In this document: piece by piece, positions 1-8,610 of the stretch | How the letters are laid out: the number at the start of each line of letters is the position of its first letter | How positions within the stretch are numbered: the stretch's first letter is position 1 | Source: an uncultured Desulfobacterales bacterium | GTDB taxonomy: Bacteria; Desulfobacterota; Desulfobacteria; Desulfobacterales; JAHEIW01 | Assembly (NCBI GenBank): GCA_947259495.1 | Contig: CAMYLV010000013.1 | Coordinates: forward strand, 18,047-82,046 | Length of the DNA stretch: 64,000 nucleotides | Direction of reading: 5' to 3' | Notes under the pieces: generated by a model | Told to the model about the DNA's origin: nothing | Databases searched by the model: none | What the model saw: only the letters and a program-made list of their open reading frames with translations | Translations under genes and position numbers: made by a program

Positions 1-570
1 GTTTTCATCTGCGCCCCAAACTCTTTGAATGGGAGCTGCATCCCGATCGAGCGTTTCGGTAATATTTTCCTGCCAGCCGTCTTCCCGAATGGTCTGGTGC
101 AGATATCCCTGCGGATACATAAAGCCCACCGCCACCAGAGGTATGTTCAAATCACTGCATTCTTTGAGGTGATCTCCGGCTAAAAACCCCAATCCGCCGG
201 CATAAAACGGCAGCGATCGATGAAGGCCGTATTCGGCTGAAAAATAGGCAATCGCAGAATCCCCCGAATCCGGCTGATCAGACAAAAGCGGGCATCCCTT
301 CGTTTCCATATATTGTTTAAACTCTGACATCACCACGTCATAATTTCGCAAATAATGCTCGTCGGCGACGGCCCGCTCGAAAATTTCCCGGGGCAGCTCT
401 TTAAGCATTTTATCGGGATTGTAAACGCTTTCCTTCCAGGCCTGCCGGTCCAGCGTCTTAAACAGCATGCGGGCAGCCGGATTCCAGCTCCACCACAGGT
501 TTTCTGCCAGCTCACCCAGCCCGCTTACCCGCTGAGGCAGGTTTGGAAAGATATTCTGCTGAATGTCCAT
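1..570 (-). CDS. glgP: Alpha-glucan phosphorylase, N-terminal part (runs off window)
   Basis: This is the first 190 codons of a phosphorylase that releases glucose 1-phosphate from glycogen or maltodextrin; the reading frame is open to base 1, so the C-terminal PLP-binding part lies outside the window. The N-terminus (GLGELAENLWWSWNP, about residues 17-31) is the domain typical of the archaeal/Thermotoga-type glucan phosphorylases, followed by FSAEYGLH and YAGGLGFLAGDHLK, the start of the catalytic fold. The ATG at 570 is preceded by a strong AAGGAAGGTGG ribosome site. The family is recognised from sequence; the exact glucan is inference. Confidence 0.9.
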   Translation of the reverse strand, partial: MDIQQNIFPNLPQRVSGLGELAENLWWSWNPAARMLFKTLDRQAWKESVYNPDKMLKELPREIFERAVADEHYLRNYDVVMSEFKQYMETKGCPLLSDQPDSGDSAIAYFSAEYGLHRSLPFYAGGLGFLAGDHLKECSDLNIPLVAVGFMYPQGYLHQTIREDGWQENITETLDRDAAPIQRVWGADEN

Positions 571-700
571 ATCCACCTTCCTTGGCTTACTGCTAAAATT
601 TATTTTTCAGCCGTTCAAACTGTCTGGCTGCCATTCTAATGCAATCTTTCTTTTTTTATGACGAGGATGATCCTTTTGGAACGCAACGGTGTTAAAAAAG

Positions 701-1573
701 TCATTTGAAGGACTCAAATATACTGCTAAAAGACTCAGAATCAATCTGCTGGGTTACCAGACTTTGCCCGGTGATCGCCGATAACTGTCCATCCAGGGTG
801 GGCCTGCCTTGACGGTAGATAATCCCTATCGGAATTCGATCCCCCCACTGCAGGGCCTTGGTAAAAGCCGTTATTCTATCGGAAGAATCGTAACCAGGGC
901 CATCATCGACAGGATAAACCCGGTCGGCATACCATTTAAAGGTGTTGACCCGATTGAATGTAACGCAGGGTTGTAAAATATCGATAAAAGCGAAGCCTTT
1001 GTGAAGAATGGCGTCTTTGATTAGAGCGGTCAGGTGTTCGACCTCTCCGGCAAATCCGCGGGCGACAAAGCTGCAATCCGAAGCAATTGCAAGCAGCAAC
1101 GGGTTCAGCTGCGGGCTGGTTGAACCTGTCGGGGAGGTTTTGGTGACAAAGCCCAATCCACTGGTCGGTGATGTTTGCCCCTTGGTCAGGCCGTAGACCT
1201 GATTGTTGTGTACCAGGTACGTCATATCGATGTTTCGGCGCATGGCATGCAGAAAATGGTTGCCGCCTTCCGCATACCCGTCACCGTCTCCGCCTTCGGC
1301 CAACACCGTCAGGTCATGGTTGGCCAGCTTAATTCCAGTGGCCACCGGCAGTGTTCTGCCGTGCAGGCCATTAAATGCATTACACCGTAGATAATGCGGG
1401 GTTTTCGGTGCCTGCCCGATCCCGGATACGATGGCAATCTCATGGGGCTTTTTACCTAATTCGACGAATGCCTGTTTGAGTGCTTTGAGAATCGAAAAAT
1501 TTCCGCAGCCCGGACACCAGGCAATCGGATCATCGCTTTCAAAATCTTGCACAGAAACAATTTTCTTCTTCAT
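701..1573 (-). CDS. korB: 2-oxoacid:ferredoxin oxidoreductase, beta subunit
   Basis: Thiamine-diphosphate-binding beta subunit of a CoA-dependent 2-oxoacid:ferredoxin oxidoreductase, which oxidatively decarboxylates a 2-oxoacid (2-oxoglutarate or a branched-chain 2-oxoacid) to acyl-CoA with ferredoxin as acceptor. Visible features are the CPGCG motif (Cys20, Cys23) and the GDGDG motif at residues 95-99 with the following Asn105, which bind Mg-ThDP. At 290 residues it has the length of KorB proteins rather than pyruvate-specific PorB. Its start overlaps the stop of the alpha subunit gene by 4 bp (ATGA), so the pair is translationally coupled. Substrate is not determined by the sequence. Confidence 0.92.
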   Translation of the reverse strand: MKKKIVSVQDFESDDPIAWCPGCGNFSILKALKQAFVELGKKPHEIAIVSGIGQAPKTPHYLRCNAFNGLHGRTLPVATGIKLANHDLTVLAEGGDGDGYAEGGNHFLHAMRRNIDMTYLVHNNQVYGLTKGQTSPTSGLGFVTKTSPTGSTSPQLNPLLLAIASDCSFVARGFAGEVEHLTALIKDAILHKGFAFIDILQPCVTFNRVNTFKWYADRVYPVDDGPGYDSSDRITAFTKALQWGDRIPIGIIYRQGRPTLDGQLSAITGQSLVTQQIDSESFSSIFESFK

Positions 1574-3294
1574 ATCTGTTCTTTCACCTGTTTGACGATT
1601 TCCTGAGGCGCAAACGGTCGGCCGTCGTATTTTAGTATCTTATGAAAAATAGAAATGCCTGTTTGCTGCGTGAATATATCTGCGAACTGCCCGGTAAAAT
1701 TGTTTTCCACCGCGAAGATTTTTGTTTTTTTCTTTAAATTCGTTAAAAATGGGACCGCACTGAACGGAAAAATCTCACTGAAATGGATCATTTGAGCGTC
1801 AATGCCCTCATGATTTAGGAGCTGCACTGTTTCTTTGATCGCGCCATAAATTGATCCCCAACCCAAAAGCACGATATCAGATTTCTTCGACGGAGAAATT
1901 TTGGGCGACGCCATTTGGCGGCGTATGCCCTCCAGTTTCCGCATCCGTTTATTGACCATTCGGATTCGAATATCGGCACTTTCCGTGATGTGCCCCGCTT
2001 CCGTGTGCTCGTCGCTGTCGGCATACAACACCGCCTCAGATAAACCCGGCAAAATTCTGGGCGAAATGCCCGTTTCCTGCCCGGCGTATCGTTTGTAATC
2101 TTTGACTGAAGATATCTGATCGTCAAAACGAATGCTGCCGCGATCAATGGGTATTTGATCCAGAGCTAAATGGTCTACCGTATAATATGAATCATTGAGA
2201 TGCTGGTCTCCTAAAACAATTACCGGTGTCTGATAGCTTTCGGCCAGATTGAAAGCTTTGGCCATCAAATAAAAGGCCTGCTCCGCATGGCCCGGAGCAA
2301 GAACTGCCCGGGGAAACTCACCGTGAGAGGCATGGATCACAAATTGTAAATCGCCCTGTTCGGTTCTGGTGGGCAGCCCGGTGGCCGGGCCCGGACGCTG
2401 GGCAACCACCACGACAGCCGGAGTCTCGGTCATTCCGGCCAAACCCAGCCCCTCGACCATCAGGCTGAAACCTCCACCGGAAGTGGCCGTCATGGCCCTG
2501 ACACCGGCAAACGCTGCCCCGATAACCATGTTAATAGCGGCAATTTCGTCTTCGGCCTGTTCGAGGATAATGTTATATTGATCTGTCACTGACGCAATAA
2601 GTTCCATGATCGGTGTAGCCGGCGACATCGGGTAGCCCGAATAAAACTTCAGTCCTGAACAAATAGCACCCAAAGCCATGGCCTGACTGCCATTTAATAA
2701 CAATTTTTGCTTTTTAAACGGTCCGGTCGGTATTTGATTAGCTGAAATGCCTTTAAAATTATTTTTGACGTAACGATAACCGCTTGAAGCGCTGTTTTGA
2801 TTATTTTCAACGACCTCGCCACCCTTGGCTGCAAATTCTTCTTTAAGACGATCCAGCAGCGGCTGCAATTCAAACCCCATCAGGGCAAATGCTGCGCCGG
2901 TAGCCACCGAATTCACCATGATTTTACTTTTACCCGCCTGCTCTGCAAATTGCTCAAGCGGAATTGAGAAATGATGGGAATTGCCGGATTGAAAATTTGA
3001 TTTCTCACCATCATAGATCATAATACCGTTTTCGTCGAGATCCGGCAGATCGGAGTCTACAGCATTTCCGTCCAGGCAGATCAAGTAGTCCACTTTGTCG
3101 CCAATCGCATAAACAGGCTGGTCTTTGACCCTTATCTGATCAAAGTTGTGTCCACCTCGAATGCGGGATTCGGCGTCCTGATTGATAAAAACGTAGTAGC
3201 CATGACGGGTGAAAATCTTTCCCATAATGGCACTGATGGACTGAATGCCCTGACCTGCCTGGCCGGATATCCGAATCGATACATCCACAGCCAT
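1570..3294 (-). CDS. korA: 2-oxoacid:ferredoxin oxidoreductase, fused gamma-alpha subunit
   Basis: The protein (574 aa) joins the gamma domain (about residues 1-190, starting SIRISGQAGQGIQS) to the alpha (pyrimidine-binding) domain from about residue 205. The alpha part shows YPMSPATP, QAEDEIAAIN and TATSGGGFSLM, the usual signature of KorA-type subunits. With the downstream beta subunit it forms a two-gene enzyme linking a 2-oxoacid to acyl-CoA and reduced ferredoxin. No ferredoxin-like delta subunit is present, as is normal for this class. Start chosen at the ATG following GGAG with 7 bases spacing. Function as a KOR/VOR-type enzyme is firm; 2-oxoglutarate as substrate is inference. Confidence 0.92.
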   Translation of the reverse strand: MAVDVSIRISGQAGQGIQSISAIMGKIFTRHGYYVFINQDAESRIRGGHNFDQIRVKDQPVYAIGDKVDYLICLDGNAVDSDLPDLDENGIMIYDGEKSNFQSGNSHHFSIPLEQFAEQAGKSKIMVNSVATGAAFALMGFELQPLLDRLKEEFAAKGGEVVENNQNSASSGYRYVKNNFKGISANQIPTGPFKKQKLLLNGSQAMALGAICSGLKFYSGYPMSPATPIMELIASVTDQYNIILEQAEDEIAAINMVIGAAFAGVRAMTATSGGGFSLMVEGLGLAGMTETPAVVVVAQRPGPATGLPTRTEQGDLQFVIHASHGEFPRAVLAPGHAEQAFYLMAKAFNLAESYQTPVIVLGDQHLNDSYYTVDHLALDQIPIDRGSIRFDDQISSVKDYKRYAGQETGISPRILPGLSEAVLYADSDEHTEAGHITESADIRIRMVNKRMRKLEGIRRQMASPKISPSKKSDIVLLGWGSIYGAIKETVQLLNHEGIDAQMIHFSEIFPFSAVPFLTNLKKKTKIFAVENNFTGQFADIFTQQTGISIFHKILKYDGRPFAPQEIVKQVKEQI

Positions 3295-3342
3295 CGTTTT
3301 TCTCCAATTTGTTTCTCAATCTGGTTTTGGTGACCACGGGTC

Positions 3343-3518
3343 TCAGCTTTGCAGCAGAATGCGTGCATCAGCCACCACACACTTTGCAGAGGTACCCATG
3401 ACAGGATTCAAGTCTATGGATTCCAAGTCGTTTTCAATTGCCACGTCCAGTTCTGAAAACGGGTGATATCTATGCCGGCCGATTCAAAAGCCGGTGCGCG
3501 CGCCAACGCAGTGGCTTC
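3343..3518 (-). pseudogene. Remnant of the C-terminus of an NDP-forming acyl-CoA synthetase
   Basis: On the minus strand the last 43 codons before the TGA at 3343-3345 contain SIDLNPVM and VVADARILL, the pattern that closes the ATP-grasp domain of ADP-forming acetyl/acyl-CoA synthetases (usually xxDINPL...VDARIxL). The preceding piece (ATALARAPAFES...GIDI) is in another frame; one extra T in the TTTT run near 3463 would join the two. A stop codon lies directly before this piece and nothing similar follows upstream, so at most about 58 residues of a roughly 700-residue protein remain. Read as a decayed fragment. Too short for certainty. Confidence 0.55.
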
Positions 3519-3537
3519 TCAAACAACCTAACAAACA

Positions 3538-3800
3538 GACTGTGAAGAGTCAACGACCACCCGCACAGCGGGTGGCTTGGATTTTACCGCCATAGGCGGT
3601 AAAAAACAGGGGTGCGAAGTGCCCCGATCGTTGCGGGTTAAACCGGGTGCGCGGCAATGACCATGCCGCTCGATGAGCGGGATGGTTTGGATGCCCGGCC
3701 CTAGGACGGAAATCCAAGCGAACGTTAGTTCGCAATCATTGCGTTTGTGACCGCGTGCGCAGCACCCGGGCACAAACAACCACCCGGTTTGTAAACCCAA
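3538..3800. repeat. Array of small perfect hairpins in an intergenic region
   Basis: No credible gene, but seven or more short hairpins in a row: CCACCCGC/GCGGGTGG at 3557-3575, TTTTACCGCC/GGCGGTAAAA at 3582-3604, GCGGCA/TGCCGC at 3651-3669 overlapping CCGCTC/GAGCGG at 3666-3680, CGAAC/GTTCG at 3719-3732, CGCAA/TTGCG at 3731-3743, TTTGTG/CACAAA at 3744-3776 and GGTTT/AAACC at 3786-3797. GGTGGCTTGGAT and GATGGTTTGGAT recur inside it. It may be a multi-hairpin interspersed element or a structured RNA; it is not an integron or CRISPR that I recognise. Confidence 0.6.
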
Positions 3801-3872
3801 TCAATAAGATAACCCCACGATCGGATTAGAAATTTCATCCAGCGGTTGCAAACGAATGAAATTTAGATCGCT

Positions 3873-3932
3873 TATAGTGGTTGTCAAAAAAACGTTCCGA
3901 TTGCGGGACGTTTTTTTGCTACAACACTTATG
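3873..3932. repeat. MITE-like palindromic element, copy 1
   Basis: An imperfect inverted repeat with arms of about 27 bases (TATAGTGGTTGTC + A7 + CGTTCCG against CGGGACG + T7 + GCTACAACACTTA). The core, seven A, ACGT..., seven T, would also work as a bidirectional terminator between the converging regions. A second copy of the same design lies at 30169-30226. Confidence 0.7.
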
Positions 3933-4003
3933 CCGCCATCCTTTTTTTGGTGCTTGACATCGACAGGATCCGATCATTTCAAATCCGAAGACGATTCAAT
4001 TGT

Positions 4004-4600
4004 CTAATTTGTTTTCAGCGTCGCCGTATTCTCGGAAGTGTAAGCGTCGATAAAACTGTCTACCAACTTTTTTATATCTTCCCGAATAAAGGTCAGACGT
4101 CTCATCCCAACCGATTCAGTCTGCCAGGTGATAGAAAAAACCTTTGCAGAGGGATCTCGCTGCAAGGCGACCAGCTGGCGGAGATTGAGACGAATGGCAT
4201 AAACATACCTTTTTTTCACATCGACTTTTTCGATGATGTCTTCCTTTTTATCCAAAGATGGAAATTGTTTTTTAGCGGGTTCCGGATCCACAAATTTGAG
4301 CCTCACGTTCAGAACGCCCTCATATTCCGTGCGACCCGCAGCTTCCATTGAAAGGACCGGGATGCCGGCCTTTTTTAACTGTTGTTCGATTATAGCTTCA
4401 AGGGCGCTTGCGGTCACACCGATCTTTTCTAATTCAGTTTGCCATTCAGGCTCCGCCGAGTGAACGATGACTACAACCGCCTGAATGCCGCGCAGTGTTG
4501 CACGGTCCCGGGCTTTATCGTCAGCCCGGCAAGGCAAAACAGACATCACCATTAGAAAAACAAAAAAAATAAGAAGAAAAGTCTTGCAAAAGGTTTTCAT
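4004..4600 (-). CDS. Secreted hypothetical protein
   Basis: A 198-residue protein of unknown function. Residues 1-26 form a clear Sec signal peptide (hydrophobic FLLIFFVFLMVMSV followed by a cleavage-like CRADD), so it should be periplasmic. The mature part, with VVVIVHSAEPEWQ, an 'ALEAIIEQQLKKAGIPV' helix and a long basic/acidic C-terminal half, resembles small periplasmic proteins with an alpha/beta fold, but I recognise no family. The ATG at 4600 follows AAGGAG with 9 bases spacing. It stands alone on the minus strand, divergent from the LapA-like gene at 4782. Confidence 0.8.
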   Translation of the reverse strand: MKTFCKTFLLIFFVFLMVMSVLPCRADDKARDRATLRGIQAVVVIVHSAEPEWQTELEKIGVTASALEAIIEQQLKKAGIPVLSMEAAGRTEYEGVLNVRLKFVDPEPAKKQFPSLDKKEDIIEKVDVKKRYVYAIRLNLRQLVALQRDPSAKVFSITWQTESVGMRRLTFIREDIKKLVDSFIDAYTSENTATLKTN

Positions 4601-4781
4601 ATTGTTTGCTCCTTAAGCTTGAAAGAAAAAAATTGTTGCTAAACGGCGTGCATGACATTCGGGATTTGGACCCTGACTCATATGAAATACTTGACAAAAG
4701 GGCTCTTTAATGAATAAAGTCGCTGTAAGTAAAGAACTGGCACACGAAGATCCTGCAGAATCTTAGCGAAGGAGATCGAAT

Positions 4782-5129
4782 ATGGGCAGTTATTTTAAAG
4801 CGATATTTTTGCTAATTGTTCTGGTCGGATTGGTAACATTTGGCATCAACAACCTTGAGACTATCCGACTGCATTATTATTTCGACTTGAGCAGCATGCC
4901 ATTGCCGCTTTATGGTGTTGTGTACGGCGCCATTGTCATCGGCATTTTTATTGGAATGATGGTGGGTATCAATTCCAGGTTTTCCCAGCGAAAAAAAATC
5001 AAGGTGTTACGGAAAGAAAATCGCGAACTGCATAAAAAAGTCGGCGCTGAGCCCGTGGAAGAAAAATCGTGGGATGAGCAACCCGAAAAACCAACTGAAG
5101 ATGAACCGCAAAATAAAGAAGAGCCATAA
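4782..5129 (+). CDS. LapA-domain inner membrane protein
   Basis: A 115-residue protein with two transmembrane helices (about residues 5-25 and 42-64) separated by a short loop containing NNLETIRLHYYF, then a basic coiled segment (RKKIKVLRKENRELHKK) and an acidic, low-complexity tail. This is the lipopolysaccharide-assembly-protein-A (DUF1049) arrangement. In E. coli LapA/LapB adjust LPS synthesis through FtsH and LpxC; whether this copy does so is unknown, and no lapB is next to it. The ATG follows a strong AAGGAG ribosome site. A second LapA-like protein is encoded at 5317-5520 on the other strand. Confidence 0.8.
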   Translation: MGSYFKAIFLLIVLVGLVTFGINNLETIRLHYYFDLSSMPLPLYGVVYGAIVIGIFIGMMVGINSRFSQRKKIKVLRKENRELHKKVGAEPVEEKSWDEQPEKPTEDEPQNKEEP

Positions 5130-5163
5130 AGCGAGTTAATAAACAGCGACTACCCGTCAATCA

Positions 5164-5208
5164 CCGCAGGGCACTTTGGCTTTGCCGAGGGTTCTGCGGC
5201 GTTTTTTT
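5164..5208 (+). terminator. Intrinsic terminator after the LapA-like gene
   Basis: CCGCAG at 5164-5169 pairs with CTGCGG at 5194-5199 and is followed by a run of seven T at 5202-5208, 35 bases after the stop codon of the LapA-like gene. Confidence 0.65.
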
Positions 5209-5316
5209 AGCGCGTATCTCGCCTGCCCCGATATTTTCCGGGCACCTCTGATCCATCACCATCGTTGCTTTATCGCAAAACCTAAATGAAAACAGTTGAC
5301 CCGTCAGATTCACCCA

Positions 5317-5520
5317 TCAGTCGGCCGTGTCCTTTTTTCGGCCCGGTAATTTCAGCAGCCAGCCCCCGATGAGTCCGATCGCCAGAGTCCCGAATAACAT
5401 TAATGCACGAGACATCGAAAGGGTCCAGAACAGAAACCGGACTTCAACGACCTGGGTGTTTTGAACCACAAAAATAAGGACCAAACTGATCAGACATAAT
5501 AAAATAATATTTCGAATCAT
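5317..5520 (-). CDS. Small LapA-domain membrane protein
   Basis: A 67-residue protein with two membrane helices (about 3-20 and 38-57) around QNTQVVEVRFLFWTLSMS, the hallmark loop of LapA/DUF1049 proteins, ending in a short basic tail (LPGRKK). It has an AGGAGG ribosome site. It lies 29 bases downstream of the RimK-like ligase gene on the same strand and is probably the last gene of that operon. It has no acidic extension, unlike the divergent 115-residue paralogue at 4782. Role in envelope homeostasis is inference from the family. Confidence 0.78.
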   Translation of the reverse strand: MIRNIILLCLISLVLIFVVQNTQVVEVRFLFWTLSMSRALMLFGTLAIGLIGGWLLKLPGRKKDTAD

Positions 5521-5549
5521 GAACCCCTCCTTGAAAGACTTATAAAAAA

Positions 5550-6491
5550 TTAAGCTCTAAAATGCTGTTTAGAAAAAGCGATTCGGTCTTCGATATTGGA
5601 TAATTCTTGCTTATGCTGTTCAACGAATTGCAAACGCGGCAACAAGCCGGCTCGATTGGCAATCTGGATATTGAGGCCCGGACGAGCGTTGATTTCCAGA
5701 AGTAAAGGCCCCTTGTCCTTATCCAAAACCAGATCAACGCCAACATACCCCAGTCCGGTAAGTTCATTACACTGCGCAGCAATCTTTAACAAGGTATTCC
5801 AGCTCGGAATTTTGACACCGGCGACCGGATTGCCGTTATCCGGATGCTCGTTGACTATGGTATTGCGCCACACCGCCGAAAGGGTGGTACCGGTAGCCAT
5901 ATCGATTCCCGCGCCAAGGGCCCCCTGATGCAGGTTAGCTTTGCCGCCGGACATCCGCGTGGGCAATCGGACCATGGACATAACCGGCACGCCGAGAAAT
6001 ACGATGACCCGAATATCGGGCACCCCCTGGTGGCTGATGGTCTCAAAAACCGGGTCAAATTGCACCCGATATTCAATCAGGGCCTTATCCGGCTGCCCTC
6101 CCAGACTGTATATGCCGCTGATAATATTAGACACATAATAACCGATTTCTTCCCGGGTCAACAGTACGCCATCAACTTTGCGATACATGTCCCTAGAGCG
6201 CCCGGCAATAACCAGAATGCCGTTTCCGCCCGAGCCTCTGGACGGCTTGATGGCGAAATCCGTATGTGATTGAATAACGGCATCCAACTGACGAACCTGA
6301 TATTCGGTCTCGATAACGCCGTAAAGCTTCGGTACAGCGATCCCGGCTTTTTGTGCAAGTTTTTTGGTGAGCAGTTTATCATCCACCAGCGGATAGCGAT
6401 TGCGCGAATTGTATTTGAGGGTAAATTCGGCGTTTCTCCGGTTGATCCCCAGCACACCGATCTTATTAAGTTGTCTTTTAACGCTAAACAT
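5550..6491 (-). CDS. RimK-like ATP-grasp ligase (alpha-L-glutamate ligase-related)
   Basis: A 313-residue ATP-grasp enzyme of the RimK-related family that forms amide bonds between an acyl phosphate and an amino acid, often glutamate. Visible motifs are FAIKPSRGSGGNGILVI (the grasp loop over ATP) and DLVLDKDKGPLLLEINARPGLN near the C-terminus (Mg-ATP-binding Glu and Asn). It overlaps the stop of the inactive-transglutaminase gene by 8 bp and belongs to the three-gene set protease / transglutaminase-7TM / ligase that recurs in many proteobacteria. The acceptor peptide or metabolite is unknown; location is cytoplasmic. Confidence 0.88.
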   Translation of the reverse strand: MFSVKRQLNKIGVLGINRRNAEFTLKYNSRNRYPLVDDKLLTKKLAQKAGIAVPKLYGVIETEYQVRQLDAVIQSHTDFAIKPSRGSGGNGILVIAGRSRDMYRKVDGVLLTREEIGYYVSNIISGIYSLGGQPDKALIEYRVQFDPVFETISHQGVPDIRVIVFLGVPVMSMVRLPTRMSGGKANLHQGALGAGIDMATGTTLSAVWRNTIVNEHPDNGNPVAGVKIPSWNTLLKIAAQCNELTGLGYVGVDLVLDKDKGPLLLEINARPGLNIQIANRAGLLPRLQFVEQHKQELSNIEDRIAFSKQHFRA

Positions 6492-8019
6492 CGGATTTTA
6501 TCTCTGTCATCGATTTAAAGCGCGGCAACTCCAGTAATCTTAACCCGGTATAGCGACCCAGCCACAGGGTCGCAGCCAGCAGGAGAAGCAGCAGCTCCGG
6601 AAAAACAGACACTAAATGTTCCAGGTAGCCAATTGTCATCACCACATAAGCCAGCATTGCTGCAGCAAGCGACCAGGCACCCTGCTTCAAGGTTTCCAAT
6701 GCCCCCAGTTCCTCCCAGACAACGGACATTCGTTCAATGGTCATGGTTAAAATCACCATTGGGAAAAGTGCCACTGAAAGCCCCCGTTCCAGACCGAGTT
6801 TGTGGGTCAAAATGCTGAACAGGGCCATCAGGCCAATGACGACGATTAAAACGGCAGCCAGACGGGGTACAACCAGCAACTTCAGGTGGGCCAGATATAA
6901 GCGTATGACAAGTCCTATCGCAATCAAAGCCGTAAAGAAAATGACCCCCCATAAAAGATGGGTTTCGCGAAACGCCAGGGCAATTAACACCGGCATAAAT
7001 GTGCCGAAGGTCCGGATACCGATGACATTGCGCAGGATAACCAGTAGAAAGACACCGACCGGTACCAGTAAAATCACGTGATAGACCGCCTGGGTCTCAA
7101 CTGGCAGGCTGAGCAGCGAAAAGTTTAGCAAAAATGGCTTCTTAAGCTCACCGGTTTCTAAGGCCGCCTGTACGGCCGGCATCTCACTGCGGGCTATCGA
7201 AAGATTGACGAGAGGGCTTTTGACCCCTTGAGAGAGCACCAGCGGTTCCATACCCCGCCACCAGGCCAAATAATCCTCAGAAATACCCGGTTTGGCCGTC
7301 AAGGGGTCATAGGATAGCCATTGTTTTTGATCATACACTTCCAGCCAGTGGAACATAGGGGCATTGCGTTTTTGGTCTTCCAGCCGGATACCGTGCACAC
7401 TGCGCGCATGGATGCCGGCAAGCGCCAGCAGCTGGACGGTTAAATCGACTTTTTTCTGAACCGAAGCTTTTTTCCCGAGCAGCAGCGTGACATTATCATC
7501 GGGTTGCGGAGCGTTAAAATGGCGCAAGAGTTCCAGGACGATACCTTCGACATCGGCGGATTTTGCGCGCGCCTCTGAGACAAGTGTTTCGGAGGCTTCA
7601 CGATAGGCGCCATTAAACTCGGGCTCTTTGAGACCGGATTTTTCCGGCCGTTGAATGAGCACATCTCTATTCATTCGTCGCACCGAAGCCCGGTAGTATA
7701 GGTTTTGTGCGCCTTTTACGCTGCGAATGGACCAATGCACCCTCCTTTTACCATCTTCGGTGGCGACATTGACACCGTATCCCCTGGAGATAAAATTTTC
7801 ATTGACAAGGGCAAACTGACGAGAATTACGCGGAATGTGCATCGAGACCTTTATGGGGTCTTTTCCGGACACAAAGCTCAGGTGCGCTTCGATATGCCAG
7901 ATGTCGGATCGCGCTCTGGAAACCAGCGGAAAATCCAATACAACCGCTTTGTATAAAAACACAGCCAGACCGATAAAAACCAGGACCAATGTCAGATAGG
8001 TGAGGTGCCTTTTCGTCAT
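6484..8019 (-). CDS. Inactive transglutaminase fused to seven transmembrane helices
   Basis: A 511-residue membrane protein. An N-terminal helix (about 8-27) is followed by a periplasmic domain with a transglutaminase-like core: GIHARSVHGIRLED and FHWLEVYDQKQWLSYDP keep the His and Asp positions, but no catalytic Cys is seen where expected, so it is probably a non-enzymatic binding domain. From about residue 310 there are seven membrane helices. The family always travels with a RimK-like ligase and a retropepsin-like protease, as here. Start and the preceding stop overlap by 4 bp. Proposed role: sensing or presenting a peptide substrate at the membrane; this is inference. Confidence 0.88.
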   Translation of the reverse strand: MTKRHLTYLTLVLVFIGLAVFLYKAVVLDFPLVSRARSDIWHIEAHLSFVSGKDPIKVSMHIPRNSRQFALVNENFISRGYGVNVATEDGKRRVHWSIRSVKGAQNLYYRASVRRMNRDVLIQRPEKSGLKEPEFNGAYREASETLVSEARAKSADVEGIVLELLRHFNAPQPDDNVTLLLGKKASVQKKVDLTVQLLALAGIHARSVHGIRLEDQKRNAPMFHWLEVYDQKQWLSYDPLTAKPGISEDYLAWWRGMEPLVLSQGVKSPLVNLSIARSEMPAVQAALETGELKKPFLLNFSLLSLPVETQAVYHVILLVPVGVFLLVILRNVIGIRTFGTFMPVLIALAFRETHLLWGVIFFTALIAIGLVIRLYLAHLKLLVVPRLAAVLIVVIGLMALFSILTHKLGLERGLSVALFPMVILTMTIERMSVVWEELGALETLKQGAWSLAAAMLAYVVMTIGYLEHLVSVFPELLLLLLAATLWLGRYTGLRLLELPRFKSMTEIKSDV

Positions 8020-8546
8020 TGATCAATAGACCTCTGACAGTGGGGCTCAACCGTGAAAGTAGCTGAGGCATCCACCAGAAATGAACCTTTGAGGAAGCTG
8101 CGCCCGAGGAGCATCTGATAGTTAAATTTGCTGCGATCCTCCAGATTAACCTCAACTTCTTTGAAAACGTTGCCCAGGCATATGCCCAGTCGGATGACGG
8201 GGCGCTCCAGAGATTCCGTGCCATGCTGTTTGATTTTGGCCATCCGCGTAACTCTGGCTTCAAAGCTCTCCTGACGACCCCGCCAGTTGGTCAGATCGAA
8301 TCGAACCCAATTCGTTCCGTCACGCTCAAATGTCTCCAGGCGAGTCGCATTTAAAGATGAATGTTTGGCACCGGTGTCCAGCTTGGTCTTGATTTTCAGG
8401 TTGCCGGGAAAAATGGCGGCATATTCGATCCAACCGGCAATCTGCTTTTCCCCGGACACGGCATCGGGGATAACCATCCACAAGACGGCAAAGACAAAAA
8501 TAAGGCCACAAAGTCGTTTGCTGTAATTATAAAATTTTTTCATCAT
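8016..8546 (-). CDS. Retropepsin-like 'ATP-dependent zinc protease' family protein
   Basis: A 176-residue exported protein (signal anchor at residues 10-31) with KTKLDTGAKHSSLNA, an aspartic-protease-like D-T-G-A motif, and NYQMLLGRSFLKG near the C-terminus, both typical of the PF05618 family. Despite its usual database name, the motif is that of a retropepsin fold, so an aspartic peptidase acting outside the inner membrane is more plausible than a zinc enzyme. It is the first gene of a tightly overlapping trio with the inactive transglutaminase and the RimK-like ligase. Substrate unknown. Confidence 0.85.
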   Translation of the reverse strand: MMKKFYNYSKRLCGLIFVFAVLWMVIPDAVSGEKQIAGWIEYAAIFPGNLKIKTKLDTGAKHSSLNATRLETFERDGTNWVRFDLTNWRGRQESFEARVTRMAKIKQHGTESLERPVIRLGICLGNVFKEVEVNLEDRSKFNYQMLLGRSFLKGSFLVDASATFTVEPHCQRSIDQ

Positions 8547-8610
8547 AAATTTCAGGAATCGGTGTATTGAGGATATATTTATTTTAAAATTTTGCGGTAC
8601 ATTAATCTTT

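Noticed and set aside
3528..3800. 90-codon frame in the hairpin array
   Set aside because: The translation only reflects the hairpins; Cys/Pro/Arg/His-rich with no fold-like pattern.
4739..4760. TGGCAC...TGCA as a sigma-54 promoter before the LapA-like gene
   Set aside because: Spacing between the two blocks is too long for -24/-12.
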